From assembly GCF_001540865.1 (NCBI RefSeq), contig NC_033626.1, positions 12,988,065 to 13,052,064 on the forward strand: 64,000 nt of DNA, read 5' to 3'. The notes beneath the pieces were generated by a model. It did not search any database. It was not told the DNA's origin and saw nothing but the letters and a program-made list of their open reading frames with translations. The position numbers and the translations under genes are program-made. Within the stretch, counting starts at the first letter, position 1. Every line of letters starts with the position of its first letter. Below are positions 62,401-64,000 of the stretch, piece by piece. This DNA comes from Ananas comosus (taxonomy: Eukaryota > Streptophyta > Magnoliopsida > Poales > Bromeliaceae).

Positions 62401-63754
62401 GGTGATAGAACTGGGTTAACACGCATGTTTCTTATAACAAATTTTTTTTTTTTCCAAATCTTCTCACTATCTAAGGAATTACTTTTAAAGCACTGATATT
62501 TAAATTCAATATCACATTATAGTGCAATTTATGCCTTTATGCTGTCTGTTGTCCTTTGATAGCATTAGGATGTTTTGCCATCTCCTGTACTGTGGGAAGA
62601 AATTAATCATGTGAAATTGAATCTTTAACTTTCCTGAGGTTTTTCACTTTACCAGCTAAATTAGTGTACTAGCTTATTAAATAATACCTTTGTACGTTGT
62701 ATGAAAATGACTTGTACATCTTCAGGATCTTCGTGGAGCTTGTTCCAAAACTATTGACTAATGATAGCTCTCTTGTGAAATTTTTGAGCGCCTTGGTGAA
62801 AAATGCGGTAAGGTCATAATCCATGTTGCATTGATAATATTGCCGTATGAAATTTCTACAAAACCTTCAGTGATGCTTAATCATTTACATACCTCATGCT
62901 CTTTTCTTCTTTTTACTTTTTTTTCCCTTCAAACAAATAGACATATGTGATGGGCATGGCTAAAGCAGTCACATTCCCTCTACCACTTCTAGCTGTGGCA
63001 TATCAGCAGTTAATACATGGTATTCAACAAATATAACAATGTTTCATTCAGTAGGCGGTACCTAAATTTTCTTATTTATATTTCAGTTCCTTTATGCTTT
63101 CTTGTACTTATTTTCAGGTTGTTCAATGAAAATTGGAGATGAATTTTCCACTTCACCGGTGAAGGTATAGTTGGTGTTCTTTAAGTAGGCTTTTGAACTT
63201 TTACGCTATAGTCTGTTTGTGATCAAAAGAATCTTGTTTTCCAGTTCGAAGCTGGTTCTTTTATGTGCTTGTGACAACTTTAAGGCACAGGTCTGGGAAC
63301 AAATGTTTGGAGTGAATATAAGAGACATGGCCAATCAACCATCTTATGATGCTTGCAAGTTGGCAGATCAACTTGCTACTCCATTAAAAATTGTGAACAG
63401 AGTTGGGTTTATTGGCCTTGGAGCTATGGGCTTTGGCATGGCTGCACATCTGCTAAGATCAGGCTTCTCGATTGCTGCTTATGATGTAAGATTATTATGG
63501 CCATAAAGTTAGTTTTTCTGTTAACAAATGTTTCAGTTTTGCCTAGTTTGTACGTGCAATTATACATCATTAACATACTTGATTTGAACATAATTTGCTA
63601 CTTCCATTTGTTATGTTAAATGTTGTTTTTTTGCCTTCCCTATGTCATATGTGGTTTGTTGTTCTTTGACATATGTAGGTTTATCAGCCAACGCTGGCCA
63701 AGTTTGCTTACTTAGGTGGCAAAATAGGGTCCTCTCCTGAGGAAGTTTCTAGAG
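59428..63754 (+). CDS. 3-hydroxyisobutyrate dehydrogenase-like / class II aldolase fusion protein, 5' part only
   Basis: First 379 residues of a protein recalled in Arabidopsis (At1g18270 type, about 1,370 aa) as two tandem HIBADH-like domains followed by a kinase-like DUF1537 region and a class II ketose-bisphosphate aldolase domain. Exons seen: 59428-59529, 60039-60117, 61017-61094, 61171-61251, 61689-61765, 61860-61914, 62031-62079, 62264-62401, 62726-62807, 62941-63019, 63118-63164, 63291-63485, 63679-63754; all junction phases agree. Domain 1 starts VVGFVGLDELSLELASSLVK, where the usual GxGxMG glycine motif is degenerate. It continues LVNDLLEGIHLVASVEAMFLGVRAGIHP. Domain 2 starts NRVGFIGLGAMGFGMAAHLL with an intact GLGAMG NAD(P)-binding motif. 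The remaining exons lie beyond the window. Confidence 0.92.
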
Positions 63755-64000
63755 GTACTCTATAGTTTAGAAGTACAGAAGAAAAAGAAACTCCCTGTTC
63801 CAAAAAAGCTATTTTCTTTCCATTTAAAATTTTTCATCAATTTTGTGGAAATCTAGTAATACAGTCTCAAGTAAAATACTGCCAAGTACTCTCATTATGG
63901 TGCTTGAAAAGAAATTTTCCTTTTTACTCTTAATATATGCTACAATAATCACTCAGTGATTGTTTCTACTACAGTATGATATAATACATTGATTAATTCT

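Overview
This is nuclear DNA from a flowering plant, probably a monocot. It holds intron-rich plant genes with consensus GT-AG splice sites, GC-rich first exons (calmodulin-like, lipase, endoglucanase, dynein light chain), AT-rich spacers with long (TA)n and (CT)n microsatellites, and many small non-autonomous transposons. I cannot name the species from sequence alone; a bromeliad such as pineapple would fit but is only a guess. There are no bacterial genes, phage, CRISPR arrays or rRNA genes.

Gene layout. 189-5197 (+): 3' portion of the condensin I subunit CAP-G. 6313-6864 (+): intronless four-EF-hand calmodulin-like protein. 7929-11023 (-): ALY/THO4 mRNA-export adaptor, with a 5'UTR intron. 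14377-18540 (+): class-3 lipase of the calmodulin-binding heat-shock protein type, split by an assembly join. 19186-19720 (+): small plant-specific protein of the At3g17950 type. 22095-24326 (-): secreted GH9 endo-glucanase, disrupted in this assembly. 27378-28843 (-): SRP9. 33863-35995 (+): LC8 dynein light chain with a long charged N-terminal extension. 37722-39638 (+): GDSL esterase/lipase. 44223-46439 (+): R2R3-MYB of the MYB20/42/43/85 secondary-wall group. About 46.5-59.4 kb is gene-poor and transposon-rich. 59428 to the window end (+): the 5' part of the large plant protein that fuses two 3-hydroxyisobutyrate-dehydrogenase-like domains to further enzyme domains. The genes are independent housekeeping or development loci. 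I see no functional cluster; the MYB and the GH9 enzyme both relate to cell walls, but they are 20 kb apart.

Main second-look points. (1) The only two N bases (14726, 56334) each sit exactly between two near-identical copies of about 0.9-1.25 kb, which is the signature of two overlapping contigs abutted without merging; the first one splits the lipase gene. (2) The GH9 gene has a 1-base frameshift at a C/G homopolymer and lacks one conserved exon. (3) Three genes in the first 17 kb have GC-AG introns. (4) A tRNA-like SINE family has at least eight distinct loci here, three of them with clear target-site duplications (10-16 bp), one inside the MYB gene's first intron. (5) A candidate 1.2 kb non-autonomous Helitron has TC/CTAG ends and a 3' hairpin. 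(6) A 348-bp foldback MITE has terminal inverted repeats of about 115 bp. I did not find a convincing new multi-gene system; the novelty is in the repeats and in the assembly or gene-structure anomalies.
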